Assembly: GCA_963966275.1 (NCBI GenBank)
Contig: CAWZYQ010000025.1
Location: 1-34,903, forward strand
From: UBA10427 sp003500135
GTDB lineage: Bacteria; Bacteroidota; Bacteroidia; Cytophagales; Cyclobacteriaceae
Length of the DNA stretch: 34,903 nt
Direction of reading: 5' to 3'
In this document: positions 33,879 through 34,903 of the stretch, piece after piece
How positions within the stretch are numbered: the stretch's first letter is position 1
How the letters are laid out: each line of letters starts with the position of its first letter
The notes under the pieces: generated by a model
Told to the model about the DNA's origin: nothing
What the model saw: only the letters and a program-made list of their open reading frames with translations
Database searches by the model: none
Position numbers and translations under genes: made by a program

Positions 33879-34655
33879 GTGGAACACAAGCATACAATTG
33901 TTTCCGAACGTACACCATTTAAAAATGCATATACTTCCATTTTGTGGAGCGCTGTATTTTTACTATTCGGCCGTGCCTACAATCTTTTTTTCTGGCCTTC
34001 TAATTATCAACTATCGGCAAATGCCTCAATTTTTTTATCGGTATTACTACTTTTTGGCATTCCCGCAGCCTTTCGAGCCTATCGCGGCAATCTATGGATA
34101 AAAATCGTGCTCAACACAATGGGTTTGATTTTAATGATCTTATCGCTTCTCCCGCTGGATCAATTCCTATTTCATCTGACCGTTCTTTTACAGGTGTCCC
34201 CGCCGGTTTTTCTTGCCTTATTTCAGCTTAAAAATGTGGAAAAAACCCCATTCATACTGGCGCTCAAATTAATCGTTTCATTAACCTTCATGTCTCATGG
34301 ACTTTTATGTATCGGGGTACAGGAAGTACCTGATCAATTCATATGGACAATACATTCGATTCTAGGTGTTGAAGGTCAGGAAGCATATAAAGTTTTGAAA
34401 ATAATTGGCCTGATAGACCTATTGATGTCAGTTGCCATTTTTGTAAACAGGTTTACACTCGGAATCGCCCTTTACATGACTTTTTGGGGTTTTTCTACTG
34501 CTATGGCTACCATGATTATGCATACACAGGAAGCTCCAATCTGGGAGACAATTCACCTTTGGGGAAGTGATTTTCTTATACATTTACCAAACGCGGGTAT
34601 GCCAATGTCTATTTTTTATTTAGAAAAGTGGAGAAATAAATATTTATCGACATGA
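33879..34655 (+). CDS. multi-pass membrane protein of unknown function
   Basis: The product from a GTG at 33879 is 258 residues with about seven hydrophobic segments, among them SILWSAVFLLFGRAYNLFFW, IFLSVLLLFGIPAAF, IVLNTMGLILMILSLLPL, FILALKLIVSLTFMSHGLLC and LGIALYMTFWGFSTAMATMI. No family was recognised. The frame is open back to 33789, where a TTG would overlap the divergent pheA start. No ATG exists before the third membrane segment, so the start is uncertain. Its TGA stop overlaps the start of the histidine-kinase frame (ATGA), suggesting that the membrane protein and kinase work together, perhaps as a split sensor. Confidence 0.65.
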   Translation: MEHKHTIVSERTPFKNAYTSILWSAVFLLFGRAYNLFFWPSNYQLSANASIFLSVLLLFGIPAAFRAYRGNLWIKIVLNTMGLILMILSLLPLDQFLFHLTVLLQVSPPVFLALFQLKNVEKTPFILALKLIVSLTFMSHGLLCIGVQEVPDQFIWTIHSILGVEGQEAYKVLKIIGLIDLLMSVAIFVNRFTLGIALYMTFWGFSTAMATMIMHTQEAPIWETIHLWGSDFLIHLPNAGMPMSIFYLEKWRNKYLST

Positions 34656-34903
34656 ATGGAGAAAATGAAATAAGCAAGCTCAAGGAAGAAATTAAAAAGT
34701 AAAGGAAGAAAAAAGAGGGCTCCAAAAAATCATATCGCACGATATTAAATCTCCTTTCAACCGTGTTTTTTCACTCATTCATTTGATGCGGATGTCGGAA
34801 GATAATCTTGATGATGAACAAAGGGAGCGCCAGGATACTATGCACCTTGCCATAATTAGGGCTTCCTCAGAAAGTCGTATTCAACAGATTAGCAAATCGA
34901 GAG
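34652..34903 (+). CDS. histidine kinase, frameshifted near the start and cut by the window edge
   Basis: The ATG at 34652 overlaps the preceding stop (ATGA) and reads MNGENEISKLKEEIKK, then meets TAA at 34700-34702. The -1 frame continues VKEEKRGLQKIISHDIKSPF and onward to the window end. It contains the H-box SHDIKSPFN of a HisKA dimerisation domain with the phosphorylatable His. That second frame has its own stop at 34693-34695 and no start codon before the H-box. One extra A in the A5 run 34694-34698 would join the coiled coil smoothly, so a frameshift is very likely. The ATP-binding domain lies outside the window. Confidence 0.75.

Noticed and set aside
1..34903. Mobile elements, CRISPR arrays, phage or toxin-antitoxin systems
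   Set aside because: No transposase, integrase, terminal repeats, regularly spaced repeats or recognisable toxin/antitoxin pairs were seen. The content is core chromosomal.

Overview
The window looks like a chromosomal segment of a free-living Bacteroidota bacterium, probably from the Cytophagales side. The reasons are the gliding-motility genes gldE and gldD next to mutY and ssb, the lack of strong Shine-Dalgarno sequences, and repeated upstream matches to the Bacteroidota promoter (TTTG or TTG at -33, TAnnTTTG at -7). The content is mostly core metabolism and DNA or RNA maintenance. I see no tRNA, rRNA, insertion sequence, prophage, integrase or CRISPR array.

Layout. Positions 1-5263 (minus strand): mutY, ssb, gldE, gldD and recG (cut by the left edge), closely spaced and probably one operon. 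Positions 5377-8271 (plus): an HU-type DNA-binding protein, an anchored TPR protein, a 29-residue basic protein probably related to ribosomal mS38/bS22, a hairpin terminator or attenuator, and RNase E/G. Positions 8336-14518 hold mostly single genes: ElbB-like glyoxalase (-), a 76-residue unknown (-), a secreted endonuclease-like protein (+), an ATP-grasp enzyme (-), a DinB-like protein (+), a DUF2147 protein (+), a cytidylate-kinase-like protein (+) and RecX (+). A DUF4230 protein and a nitronate monooxygenase form a minus-strand pair at 14502-16224. Then come yjjX, radA and a YfcC/DcuC-type carrier in one tight plus-strand operon, followed by fumC and a SPOR-like coiled-coil protein.

Positions 22037-28065 are gltD and gltB (minus). 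Their 490-bp upstream region has short direct repeats spaced by 41-42 bp. Positions 28558-31298 are the sulfur-assimilation unit: metX and metY behind a long leader with a SAM-I riboswitch. The leader also contains a hairpin at the predicted 5' end that cannot coexist with riboswitch helix P1, and a small open frame ending MSICCGMCMRCC (5 Cys and 3 Met in 12 residues). I think this leader is the most interesting object in the window: it may sense S-adenosylmethionine and cysteine or methionine tRNA charging in series. The right end has a GNAT-like protein (+), bifunctional pheA (-), and a multi-pass membrane protein overlapping by ATGA with a histidine kinase whose reading frame is broken at an A5 run.

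All calls come from reading motifs, reading frames and base-pairing by eye. No database search, alignment or folding program was run.
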